DNA of 7,141 nt from Deltaproteobacteria bacterium. GTDB taxonomy: Bacteria; Desulfobacterota; Desulfovibrionia; Desulfovibrionales; Desulfovibrionaceae. A program made the position numbers and the translations under genes. This document shows, piece after piece, positions 1 to 6,368 of the stretch. Each line of letters begins with the position of its first letter. The stretch's first letter is position 1. The notes beneath the pieces were generated by a model. The model saw only the letters and a program-made list of their open reading frames with translations. It did not search any database and was not told the origin of the DNA. Location of the stretch: positions 1 through 7,141 of the forward strand of contig JAIRVN010000026.1 of assembly GCA_031253875.1 (NCBI GenBank), read 5' to 3'.

Positions 1-2126
1 ATCCATGCCAAAACGCCCGCATCACGCCCGAGCATGCGCTCCCGGATAAGCGCGCGCATAAGTGCCTGGGTATCCAGTTCCCATAGTCCGTTCCGTTCGC
101 ACAAGGGAAAGTCGATCTCTGGCGTATTGTGGCCGTGTGCATCCCGGATTTGGGCCGTTTCCAGACGCAGTGCGGCCTGGCCTTCATAACTGATGCGCAG
201 GCAGAGCCCGAGCAGGGCCGACACGGCGTCAAAAAGCCGCCCGCAGCTTGAAGTTTGCGGACAATTCACGCCGCGCCGCACAAGCTCCGCAACCGCCGTT
301 GCCGCGCGTTCAGTCGTTGCGCCGCCGTCCAGCCAGGGCCATCGGCGTTCCCGGCCTTCGCCAAGGCTTTCCAGAAAACCCTGCGCAATGCGCCAGGGTT
401 CGCGTATCGCGGCCTCACCGCCGGGCAGCGCAAACGGCGACAGCCTGCCCAGACGTTGCTGCTGTATGGCGTGCGTATCCACAAACAACAGTTCCCCGCC
501 CCAGACAGTGCCGTCTTCACCATAACCGGTGCCGTCCAGCGCCAAACCGAGCGCCGGGCCTGTAACCTGATGTTCGGCCAGCACGCTCCATACATGCGCG
601 AAATGATGCTGGAGCGCACGCATGGGAACGCCAAGCTCCTGCGCGAAACGTGTGGACCAATATTCCGGGTGCAGGTCGCAGATGACCGCCTCCGGCTGCG
701 TCTGGAGCAGCTCGGGCAGATGTGCCGCCAGTTCGCGGTAAAACTTCAGGCACTCGGGATTCTGCAAATCCCCCACATGTTGTCCCACAAAGGCCCATTC
801 CCCGCGCGTCACACAGAGGGTGGACTTGAGTTCCGCGCCTGCGCCCAGCACACAGGCTCCCTTGTCGCCGAGATGCAGAGGCCGCGGCACATAGCCGCGC
901 GCCCGCCGGTACACGAGCCTGCGGCTGTCCGGCACGGCACAGGGGCGCACCACCGAATCATCCACGCGGATAAGGATGTCGCGGTCATGGAAAAGAAAGA
1001 TGTCAGCGATGTGCGCAAGGCGGCGCAAAGCTTCCCGGTTGCCGAGGCAGATCGGCTCGCCTCCGGCGTTTCCCGAGGTCATGACCAGGGCTGCGGGCGT
1101 ATCTGCCGGACACAGCATGGCAAAAGCCTTGAGAAGCACATGATGCAGCGGCGTATACGGCAGCATGACGCCAAGCGTCGCGTTGTCCGGGGCAATGCCG
1201 GGAGCGAGGCGGGCGTATGGCTGCGCGCATGCCACGACAGGGCGTTCCGGGCTGCACAGCAGGGCTTCTTCTTCCGGGCCGAGGTTGACAAGACCGCGCA
1301 CGGCGTCCACATTCGGGCACATCACCGCCAAAGCTTTGTGGGGACGGTTTTTTCGCTGGCGTAACGCGCTGACCGCCTCGGCATTTGTGGCGTCGCAGGC
1401 CAGGTGGAATCCGCCCAAGCCTTTCATGGCCGCGATTTTTCCCGCATGCAAGGCCTCGGCTATGACGATGATGGCCTGCGTATCCGTCCAGCCTGCGTAG
1501 CCAGGCGTATCCGGCGCGATGGCGGCATCGCCGGGACGGGCCGTCCACAGCTTCGGACCGCACAGGGGACAGGCGTTGGGTTGCGCGTGGAAGCGTCTGT
1601 CCAGAGGGTTGTCATATTCGCTTTGACACTGCGGACACATGGAAAAGCAGCGCATGGAGGTGGCGACGCGGTCATAGGGAATGGAAGCCGTAATGGTATA
1701 ACGCGGCCCGCAATTGGTGCAATTGGTAAAAGCGTAGTTATGGCGCCTGCCTGCGGGCTCACGCATGTCTGCAAGGCATTCTTCGCAGGTGCTCATGTCC
1801 GGGCTGATCAGCACGTCGTGTCCGGCAGCGTGGTCCGCGCCCAGGCTGTGCAGAATGCGAAAGCCGGACTCGTCTTCAAGCGGGGGGATCGCTTCTTCCC
1901 GGTGGGCGCTGATCTTCGCCAGCGGCGGGAGTTTGGCGGTCACATCCCGCGCAAACGCATCCAGAAAGCGTGGCGCGCCCTGTATCTCAATGACGACGCC
2001 TTCCGGACTGTTGCCTACCGTGCCGCTGAGGCCGTGCGTCCGCGCAAGGCGGAAGATAAAGGGGCGAAAACCCACCCCCTGTACCTGCCCGGACAACACA
2101 TATCTGCGTCGTTGCCGCATGTTCAT
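1..2126 (-). CDS. hypF: Carbamoyltransferase HypF, [NiFe]-hydrogenase maturation (3' end outside window)
   Basis: HypF transfers the carbamoyl group of carbamoyl phosphate, via carbamoyl-adenylate, to the C-terminal cysteine of HypE. This is the first step in making the CN ligands of the cytoplasmic [NiFe] centre. The frame stays open for 708 codons and runs off the left edge, so perhaps 50-80 residues are missing (family about 750-800 aa). Domains in order: acylphosphatase with GQVQGVGFRPF at 13-23 (R21 and N39 are the expected catalytic pair); two zinc fingers, C114-x2-C117-x18-C136-x2-C139 and C164-x2-C167-x18-C186-x2-C189; a YrdC-like domain with KGLGGFHLACDA from K235, TSGN at 350-353 and DDSV from D389; and a Kae1-like domain with QHHFAH at 506-511, DGTG at 531-534 and GRLFDA from G629. 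ATG at 2126 was chosen. An in-frame ATG at 2120 is equally possible, and neither has a clear Shine-Dalgarno sequence. It is divergent from the XRE-cupin gene. Confidence 0.97.
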   Translation of the reverse strand, partial: MNMRQRRRYVLSGQVQGVGFRPFIFRLARTHGLSGTVGNSPEGVVIEIQGAPRFLDAFARDVTAKLPPLAKISAHREEAIPPLEDESGFRILHSLGADHAAGHDVLISPDMSTCEECLADMREPAGRRHNYAFTNCTNCGPRYTITASIPYDRVATSMRCFSMCPQCQSEYDNPLDRRFHAQPNACPLCGPKLWTARPGDAAIAPDTPGYAGWTDTQAIIVIAEALHAGKIAAMKGLGGFHLACDATNAEAVSALRQRKNRPHKALAVMCPNVDAVRGLVNLGPEEEALLCSPERPVVACAQPYARLAPGIAPDNATLGVMLPYTPLHHVLLKAFAMLCPADTPAALVMTSGNAGGEPICLGNREALRRLAHIADIFLFHDRDILIRVDDSVVRPCAVPDSRRLVYRRARGYVPRPLHLGDKGACVLGAGAELKSTLCVTRGEWAFVGQHVGDLQNPECLKFYRELAAHLPELLQTQPEAVICDLHPEYWSTRFAQELGVPMRALQHHFAHVWSVLAEHQVTGPALGLALDGTGYGEDGTVWGGELLFVDTHAIQQQRLGRLSPFALPGGEAAIREPWRIAQGFLESLGEGRERRWPWLDGGATTERAATAVAELVRRGVNCPQTSSCGRLFDAVSALLGLCLRISYEGQAALRLETAQIRDAHGHNTPEIDFPLCERNGLWELDTQALMRALIRERMLGRDAGVLAW

Positions 2127-2194
2127 TATCCAAGGCTAGCACAAAGAACGCCGCTTGCACAGCGCTGCACGGTTCATTTTGCTTGCCGAGCGGC

Positions 2195-2222
2195 ATGTTA
2201 TTTTGTAAGTGTATACGATCAA
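2195..2222 (-). promoter_or_regulatory. Possible hypF promoter
   Basis: Read on the minus strand, TTGATC (2222-2217) and TAACAT (2200-2195) are 16 bp apart, each matching the sigma70 -35 and -10 consensus at four of six positions. They lie about 70 bp upstream of the hypF start in the 119-bp divergent gap. This is a weak prediction, and the gap has no equally good hexamer pair for the plus-strand regulator. The gap also holds the direct repeat TGCAC at 2156-2160 and 2166-2170, one helical turn apart, which could be protein-binding or chance. Confidence 0.25.
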
Positions 2223-2233
2223 TCAGAAGATTC

Positions 2234-2240
2234 GGAGGGG
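2234..2240 (+). promoter_or_regulatory. Strong ribosome binding site that sets the start of the XRE-cupin gene
   Basis: GGAGGGG lies five bases before the ATG at 2246. It supports that start over the in-frame TTG at 2183, which would add 21 residues not resembling the start of an XRE domain. Confidence 0.85.
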
Positions 2241-2245
2241 TCTTT

Positions 2246-2818
2246 ATGAAACAAAACGCCACCTTGGGGTCACGGGTGCGGAAATACCGTGAAGCGCGTG
2301 AAATCAGCCGTGTCCAGCTTGCCGAGCTTGCAGGTCTGACGGAAATATTTCTGGCCTCGCTGGAAGACGATGACGTGTATCCCTCGATTGGCCCTTTGCA
2401 GAAAGTGGCGCGGGCTCTCGGCGTACGCCTGGGCACTTTCATGGATGACGAAATTACCCGGGATCCCATCATCAGCCGCGCGGGAGATCGTGCGGCGGAT
2501 TTGACTATGCACAAGGCGCGCAACAGCCGGACGGAATTGGTGTACCATGCGCTCGGCAAGGGCAAGAGCGATCGGAACATGGAGCCTTTTTACATCGAGA
2601 TCATGCCCGATGAGCAAGACGCGGAACACAAGCTTTCCTCCCACCAGGGCGAGGAATTCATTCTCGTGGTCAAGGGCAGGCTGTTTGTGGCGTACGGCCG
2701 CGAAGAGCATATCCTGGAAGCAGGCGATACGATCTATTACAATTCCATTGTGCCGCATCATGTGGGAGCCTATGGAAACGAAGCTGCGGAAATAGTCGCT
2801 GTCATCTATCACCCCTAA
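2246..2818 (+). CDS. XRE-family HTH regulator with C-terminal cupin sensor domain
   Basis: A 190-residue two-domain transcription regulator. Residues about 8-65 form an XRE/lambda-repressor-like helix-turn-helix (GSRVRKYREAR, then the QLAELAGLTEIFLASLE helix-turn-helix, then IGPLQKVARALGV), which should bind operator DNA. Residues about 113-187 form one small cupin barrel, which in this family binds a small-molecule effector. Cupin motif 1 is SSHQGEEF (H133, E136, E137) and motif 2 is GDTIYYNSIVPHH (H171, H172). The first histidine of the usual H-x-H is a serine (S131), so metal binding may be lost or altered. Its stop is 35 bp before the acyl-CoA ligase on the same strand, so the two probably form one transcript. 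XRE-cupin genes next to AMP-binding ligases are a recurrent pairing in anaerobes. That this regulator senses the ligase substrate or product is inference. It was not matched to a named gene. Confidence 0.93.
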   Translation: MKQNATLGSRVRKYREAREISRVQLAELAGLTEIFLASLEDDDVYPSIGPLQKVARALGVRLGTFMDDEITRDPIISRAGDRAADLTMHKARNSRTELVYHALGKGKSDRNMEPFYIEIMPDEQDAEHKLSSHQGEEFILVVKGRLFVAYGREEHILEAGDTIYYNSIVPHHVGAYGNEAAEIVAVIYHP

Positions 2819-2853
2819 AGCGCGTTGCATCCCGTGCGTCTTGCGAGTTGAGC

Positions 2854-4557
2854 ATGAAAAACGCCACATATCCCATTGCCAATCCTGTTTCTGTTTTTGG
2901 CGAACCCTTTGTTCTGCGCGAGCAGACGCTGGGTCAGGTACTGGACGCGACGGTGGCGCGTTTTCCGGAGAATGACGCCGTTGTCTATGCTGATCGGGGG
3001 TACCGCCAGACGTGGCGGGAATTTAGCCGGACAGTGGATACGCTCGCCAAGGGGCTTATGGCGCTTGGCATCCAGAAAGGCGAGAAGGTCGCCATCTGGG
3101 CTACGAACGTGCCGTATTGGGTCGCGCTGCAATTCGCCACGGCCAAGATCGGCGCTATACTCATCACGGTGAATACTTCGTACCGCGAACATGAGGTGCG
3201 TTATCTGCTGACGCAGTCCGAATGCGAAAACCTGTTCATTATCGACGGGTACCGCGATCACGACTTCATTCAGACCCTGTATGCCGTTGCCCCGGAACTG
3301 CGCACCAGTTCCCGCGGAGATATGAAAGGCGCCACCTTGCCGCATTTACGCCGGGTGTTTTTTCTCGGGCCGGAAAAACAGCGCGGCATGTATTCCGTGC
3401 CTGAGGTCATGGCCATGTCTGCCATGGTCACTGAGGAAGAATACAAGGCCCGCCAGGACAGCCTGGATCCCTGGGATGTCGTGAACATGCAGTATACGTC
3501 CGGCACCACGGGCTTCCCCAAGGGCGTCATGCTCACACATGTCGGCGTGGGTTTGAACGGATACTGGATAGGCGCGCACCAGCGTTTCAGCGGCAAGGAT
3601 CGCGTCTGCCTGCCGGTGCCGCTGTTCCACTGCTTCGGCTGCGTGCTGGGCGTGTCCGCCTGTGTGAACCACGGCGCGACCATGGTCATTTTGGAAGGTT
3701 TCAACCCGGTGCAGGTAATGGAAGCGGTGGAGACCGAAAAATGCACCGCCCTGTACGGCGTGCCGACCATGTTTTTGGCCGTGCTGGAGCACAGGCTTTT
3801 CCCGCGTTTTGATTTCAGCACCCTGCGCACGGGCATCATGGCGGGTTCTGTCTGCCCGGAACCGCTGATGCGGCGCGTGATGAACGAAATGTTCATGAAA
3901 GAGGTCACCAGTGTCTACGGGTTGACCGAAAGCTCACCCGGCATGACGCAGTCCGACATTACCGACAGCCTGGAAGATCGCTGCAGCACGGTGGGGCGGC
4001 CCTTTCCCGGCGTTGACGTGCGCGTGGCGGACCCAAATACCTGCGAGGAACTGCCGCGGGGCACGGTGGGCGAAGTGCTGTGCCGGGGCTATAACGTGAT
4101 GAAGGGCTATTACAAGATGCCCGAGGCCACCCGGGACGCCGTAAACGCGGAAGGCTGGCTGCATTCCGGCGATCTGGGCGTCATGGACGAACGCGGGTAT
4201 CTGCGCATCACAGGCCGTATCAAGGATATGATCATCCGGGGCGGAGAGAATATCTATCCACGGGAAGTGGAAGAATATCTCATGGGCATGGAGGGCGTGC
4301 GCGATGTGCAGGTGGTAGGCGTGCCAAGCCGTAAATACGGCGAGGAGGTGGGAGCCTTTATCGTTCCCAAGGACGGCTGTGAGTCCATAAGTGCCGAAGA
4401 GGTGCGCGACTTTTGCCGGGGCAAGATAGCCTGGCACAAAATTCCCCGCCGTGTGGCGATGCTGCAAGAATTTCCCATGACAGGCAGCGGGAAAATCCAA
4501 AAATACAAATTGCGCGAGATGGCGGTGAAGCTGTTTCCCGAACCGTCAGAAAAATAA
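2854..4557 (+). CDS. AMP-forming acyl-CoA synthetase (fatty or organic acid CoA ligase)
   Basis: A 567-residue adenylate-forming enzyme that activates a carboxylic acid with ATP to acyl-AMP and then forms the acyl-CoA; predicted cytosolic. Visible motifs: the P-loop [11 protein letters not shown] (214-224), YGLTES (Y355-S360, with the adenylate-binding TE), GWLHSGDLG (434-442, with the ribose-binding D440), the hinge GRIKD (454-458), GGENIYP (463-469), and the C-terminal [10 protein letters not shown] (541-550) with catalytic K547. Length and motifs fit the ACSF2/FadD-like medium- to long-chain group better than acetyl-CoA synthetase, but the substrate cannot be read from sequence. ATG at 2854 was preferred; the in-frame TTG at 2848 would add two residues. 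Only a weak GAG lies upstream, so translation may be coupled to the XRE-cupin gene. It converges on the YdjM-like gene across 44 bp with no convincing terminator. Confidence 0.96.
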   Translation: MKNATYPIANPVSVFGEPFVLREQTLGQVLDATVARFPENDAVVYADRGYRQTWREFSRTVDTLAKGLMALGIQKGEKVAIWATNVPYWVALQFATAKIGAILITVNTSYREHEVRYLLTQSECENLFIIDGYRDHDFIQTLYAVAPELRTSSRGDMKGATLPHLRRVFFLGPEKQRGMYSVPEVMAMSAMVTEEEYKARQDSLDPWDVVNMQYTSGTTGFPKGVMLTHVGVGLNGYWIGAHQRFSGKDRVCLPVPLFHCFGCVLGVSACVNHGATMVILEGFNPVQVMEAVETEKCTALYGVPTMFLAVLEHRLFPRFDFSTLRTGIMAGSVCPEPLMRRVMNEMFMKEVTSVYGLTESSPGMTQSDITDSLEDRCSTVGRPFPGVDVRVADPNTCEELPRGTVGEVLCRGYNVMKGYYKMPEATRDAVNAEGWLHSGDLGVMDERGYLRITGRIKDMIIRGGENIYPREVEEYLMGMEGVRDVQVVGVPSRKYGEEVGAFIVPKDGCESISAEEVRDFCRGKIAWHKIPRRVAMLQEFPMTGSGKIQKYKLREMAVKLFPEPSEK

Positions 4558-4601
4558 ACGGGACTCCGGAGGCTGATGCTGCATGGTCGCCTGCGTCTTC
4601 A

Positions 4602-5078
4602 TCACCCGAAAAAATGCGCCAGCTTTTTGAGCCACCGTGCGTCAAGCCGGTAACCGCCAAGCGCAATCAGCGTCAAAAGCCCTGCCAGAATACCCCATTC
4701 CCCCAAGCTACCAGTGGAAACCAGCGGCAGCTTGAGTCGGGGGCGGTCGTGCAGGGGCAGCGCGGGCACCCCGCTGGGGTTCAGCGCATCCAGGGCGATG
4801 TGGGAAAGAGCGCCGAGCATCAGCCCGACGGCGGCCATTTTTTCGTGGGACGCCAGAGGCAGACAGATCGCGGCCAGCAGTCCGGCGGCATACAGGCCGA
4901 ACCAATGGAAAAATCCCCGATGGATGGCAAGAAACAGCCGCGCATTCCTCCGGCTGATGCCCTGTTCAATGATATCCGGCAGCACCGCGCCCAGCACCAT
5001 GCACGCGCTTACAAGCGGTTCCGCTTTGAACCAGAGCGCCGCGGCCAGCGCGCCTGCCTGATGGGTGATCCATTTCAT
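4602..5078 (-). CDS. YdjM/DUF457-type inner-membrane protein (putative metal-dependent hydrolase)
   Basis: A 158-residue membrane protein of the YdjM-like family, annotated elsewhere as LexA-binding, membrane-bound putative metal-dependent hydrolase; the biochemical role is unproven. The conserved polar residues sit where the family has them: H6 near the N-terminus (ITHQAG), GAVLPDI (30-36, D35), HRGFFHW (H53, R54, H58) and LSHIALDALNPSG (H93, D97). Hydrophobic stretches at about 20-38, 58-77, 82-99 and 126-143 suggest three or four membrane segments, and the C-terminus is short and basic. ATG at 5078 starts the family-like MKWITH; the frame is open further upstream, but that overlaps the PHP gene. 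A weak GGTAGG precedes it. The gene ends in tandem TGA codons. It starts 20 bp after the PHP gene ends, so the two are probably one operon. Confidence 0.85.
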   Translation of the reverse strand: MKWITHQAGALAAALWFKAEPLVSACMVLGAVLPDIIEQGISRRNARLFLAIHRGFFHWFGLYAAGLLAAICLPLASHEKMAAVGLMLGALSHIALDALNPSGVPALPLHDRPRLKLPLVSTGSLGEWGILAGLLTLIALGGYRLDARWLKKLAHFFG

Positions 5079-5098
5079 CGCATGCCTACCTGCCGCGC

Positions 5099-5782
5099 CT
5101 ACAAGATTTTCCGGAGCTTTTTTTTCATCCAGGACAGGGGAGTGTCTTGCACGACCACCAGAGAATCGTCCCAGACCCCGTACATGCCGTCGGCATGGCG
5201 CATGACCGGGTGGCAGCGGCCGCTTTTCATGGTTTGGATCAACTCCCGCATGGAAGTCACGGTTCCGGGAAACCAGGTGGCGTACCTGCCGACATCCAGG
5301 TTGCGGTGCGCGTCGCTGCCGCCCAAAGCCGCAAGCCCCAGCCGTTTGCATGCCTGCCAGGCCTGGCTGTTCGCCTCGTCATCATTGCCGCCGTTCAGCA
5401 CTTCCACGCCGTCCAGGCCGCGCAGGCTACCCAGGCAGTGCCCCAGGCCGTCGTTCCAGGCGCGGAAAGGATGCGCCGCACAGGAAAAACCGTTCTGGCC
5501 GGCCACAAAATCTATAAACTCCTGCGCACTTGGTTTGAACGACGGCAAGGATTCCAGACCGAAGGCCAGCATGTCGCCCTGCCAGGTGGTCAGCTCAACG
5601 CCCACGAAAACCGGAAAATCCATCGTCTGCAGAACGTCGCTTCCGGCTATGGCCAGGCTGTCGTGATTCGTGATGCACACTGCGTCCAAGCCCCGGTACC
5701 GCGCGGAAGTCACTGCATCCTCCAGGCTCATGCGGCTGCATCCGGAAAAGATCGCTTCATGGACATGCAGATCGATGATCAT
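5099..5782 (-). CDS. PHP-domain metal-dependent phosphoesterase
   Basis: A 227-residue protein of the polymerase-and-histidinol-phosphatase fold, probably a cytosolic metal-dependent phosphoesterase. The metal ligands are in the expected order: DLHVH (D4, H6, H8), TNHD (H40, D41), GVE (E63), AHPFR (H104), EVLN (N130) and GSDAH (D157, H159). The set fits a multinuclear site. The first motif continues EAIFSGCS rather than the common HSxxSDG form, as in the PHP subgroup with DLHxH...SGCS. Substrate is unknown; relatives act on nucleotides, oligonucleotides or histidinol phosphate. The start at 5782 gives the family-like MIIDLHVH, with GGGAG ten bases upstream. The frame is open to 5893, but those 37 extra residues are basic and unlike the family. 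It is divergent from the exported protein gene and followed by the YdjM-like gene after 20 bp. Confidence 0.92.
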   Translation of the reverse strand: MIIDLHVHEAIFSGCSRMSLEDAVTSARYRGLDAVCITNHDSLAIAGSDVLQTMDFPVFVGVELTTWQGDMLAFGLESLPSFKPSAQEFIDFVAGQNGFSCAAHPFRAWNDGLGHCLGSLRGLDGVEVLNGGNDDEANSQAWQACKRLGLAALGGSDAHRNLDVGRYATWFPGTVTSMRELIQTMKSGRCHPVMRHADGMYGVWDDSLVVVQDTPLSWMKKKLRKIL

Positions 5783-5832
5783 TGTCCGTTGTCTCCCGCA
5801 AAGAAACCGGCTGTGCCGTGTGCGCCGGCAAA

Positions 5833-5844
5833 CACGGCGCCGTG
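5833..5844. repeat. 12-bp perfect palindrome in the divergent promoter region
   Basis: CACGGCGCCGTG reads identically on both strands. It lies just upstream of the -35 hexamer of the plus-strand promoter and about 50 bp from the PHP start, where a shared operator could sit. A palindrome of this length is expected once or twice by chance in a window this size, so its role is inference. Confidence 0.45.
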
Positions 5845-5848
5845 CGGG

Positions 5849-5877
5849 TTGCGAATCCGTACCGGCGCAGGTATACT
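5849..5877 (+). promoter_or_regulatory. Sigma70-type promoter for the exported protein gene
   Basis: TTGCGA (5849-5854) and TATACT (5872-5877) are separated by exactly 17 bp, matching the consensus at four and five of six positions. Transcription would start near 5884, giving a leader of about 33 bases before the ATG at 5917. The position, upstream of an isolated gene and between divergent genes, supports it. Confidence 0.65.
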
Positions 5878-5907
5878 CCATACTCCAGTCCAACAGATAA
5901 GGTATAC
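5869..5907. repeat. Two AGGTATAC copies flanking the transcription start, with a tandem heptamer between
   Basis: AGGTATAC occurs at 5869-5876 and 5900-5907, 31 bp apart or about three helical turns, and each contains the palindrome GTATAC. The first copy overlaps the -10 hexamer and the second lies in the predicted leader. Between them TACTCCA is repeated in tandem (5874-5880 and 5881-5887). The arrangement is what a repressor pair would use. However, GTATAC also occurs at 1153 and 3492 inside genes and at 2211, so part of this may be chance. Confidence 0.4.
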
Positions 5908-5916
5908 GGTGAAAGC

Positions 5917-6345
5917 ATGAAAAAAGCTACTCTTGCCCTGCTGTTCGCGCTCACCGCGCTGTCCTGTGCAGCGCACGCGCATGCGGCGCACTCCAACGAA
6001 TCCGGTTCAACAACCGGTTTGGGTGACGATTCCATCAGCCGGTCATTGGCGGAAGAATTTGCCAAATGTTCCGCCTTCAGCGACATCGCGGCCGGATGTG
6101 TCAGAAACGGCACACAGGAACAGCGTGAAAAAATCGCGGCAAGATATGAAGATGTCGCCAAGCGCTTTTACAAAGGCAGCTATATGCTCGCCGGACAGGA
6201 CTTCACGCGGCAACGCATCCGCTTCCACGCCACGTCCGTGCGCCGGAACGCGGGCAACGCGTGCGAAGGCTTCCCCAAGCTTGAACAGCAGTATCGCAAA
6301 CGTTGCGACGACACCTTCAAGCGTCTGCCCCGCAATCTCCAATGA
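5917..6345 (+). CDS. Small exported four-cysteine protein, function unknown
   Basis: A 142-residue protein that I do not recognise. It begins with a clear Sec signal peptide: MKK, a hydrophobic core (ATLALLFALTAL) and a likely signal peptidase I site after AHA (residue 23) or the next alanine. C17 is not in a proper lipobox, so a lipoprotein is unlikely. The mature part is rich in Arg, Lys and Glu, looks mostly helical, and has four cysteines (C51, C61, C116, C130), an even number that fits two disulfides in the periplasm. No enzyme motif was seen. ATG at 5917 was chosen because the signal peptide starts there and GGTG lies upstream. The frame is open back to 5782, but those codons cross the promoter. 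It has its own predicted promoter and converges on polA with a 23-bp gap lacking a visible hairpin. Confidence 0.85.
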   Translation: MKKATLALLFALTALSCAAHAHAAHSNESGSTTGLGDDSISRSLAEEFAKCSAFSDIAAGCVRNGTQEQREKIAARYEDVAKRFYKGSYMLAGQDFTRQRIRFHATSVRRNAGNACEGFPKLEQQYRKRCDDTFKRLPRNLQ

Positions 6346-6368
6346 AGTAACGCCTATATGGCTGCGGG

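Noticed and set aside
255..1364. Long plus-strand open frame (369 codons) opposite hypF
   Set aside because: It lies entirely antisense to a HypF with all its motifs intact; its translation is Arg/His/Ala-rich with no domain pattern. It is a GC-bias shadow.
1404..2249. Second plus-strand open frame (281 codons) opposite the N-terminal part of hypF
   Set aside because: It is antisense to the zinc fingers and acylphosphatase domain and its product resembles nothing. It also runs over the start of the XRE-cupin gene.
3270..3908. Minus-strand open frame of 212 codons inside the acyl-CoA ligase
   Set aside because: It is opposite the conserved adenylate-forming core and has no recognisable features.
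4558..4601. Possible terminator between the convergent ligase and YdjM-like genes (CTCCGGAG palindrome)
   Set aside because: The palindrome has no loop and is not followed by a T-run on either strand, so it does not look like an intrinsic terminator.
4413..5666. Plus-strand open frame of 417 codons
   Set aside because: It overlaps the end of the acyl-CoA ligase and is antisense to the YdjM-like and PHP genes, both of which have clear conserved motifs. The translation has low-complexity basic character.
1153..5907. GTATAC as a window-wide regulatory motif
   Set aside because: There are five copies (1153, 2211, 3492, 5871, 5902), but two are inside coding sequence and one or two are expected by chance. 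Only the 5869-5907 pair, which shares a longer core, was kept.
5933..5967. Lipoprotein signal at C17 of the exported protein
   Set aside because: The residues before the cysteine are A-L-S, lacking the usual leucine at -3 and a small residue at -2. The later AHA site fits signal peptidase I better.
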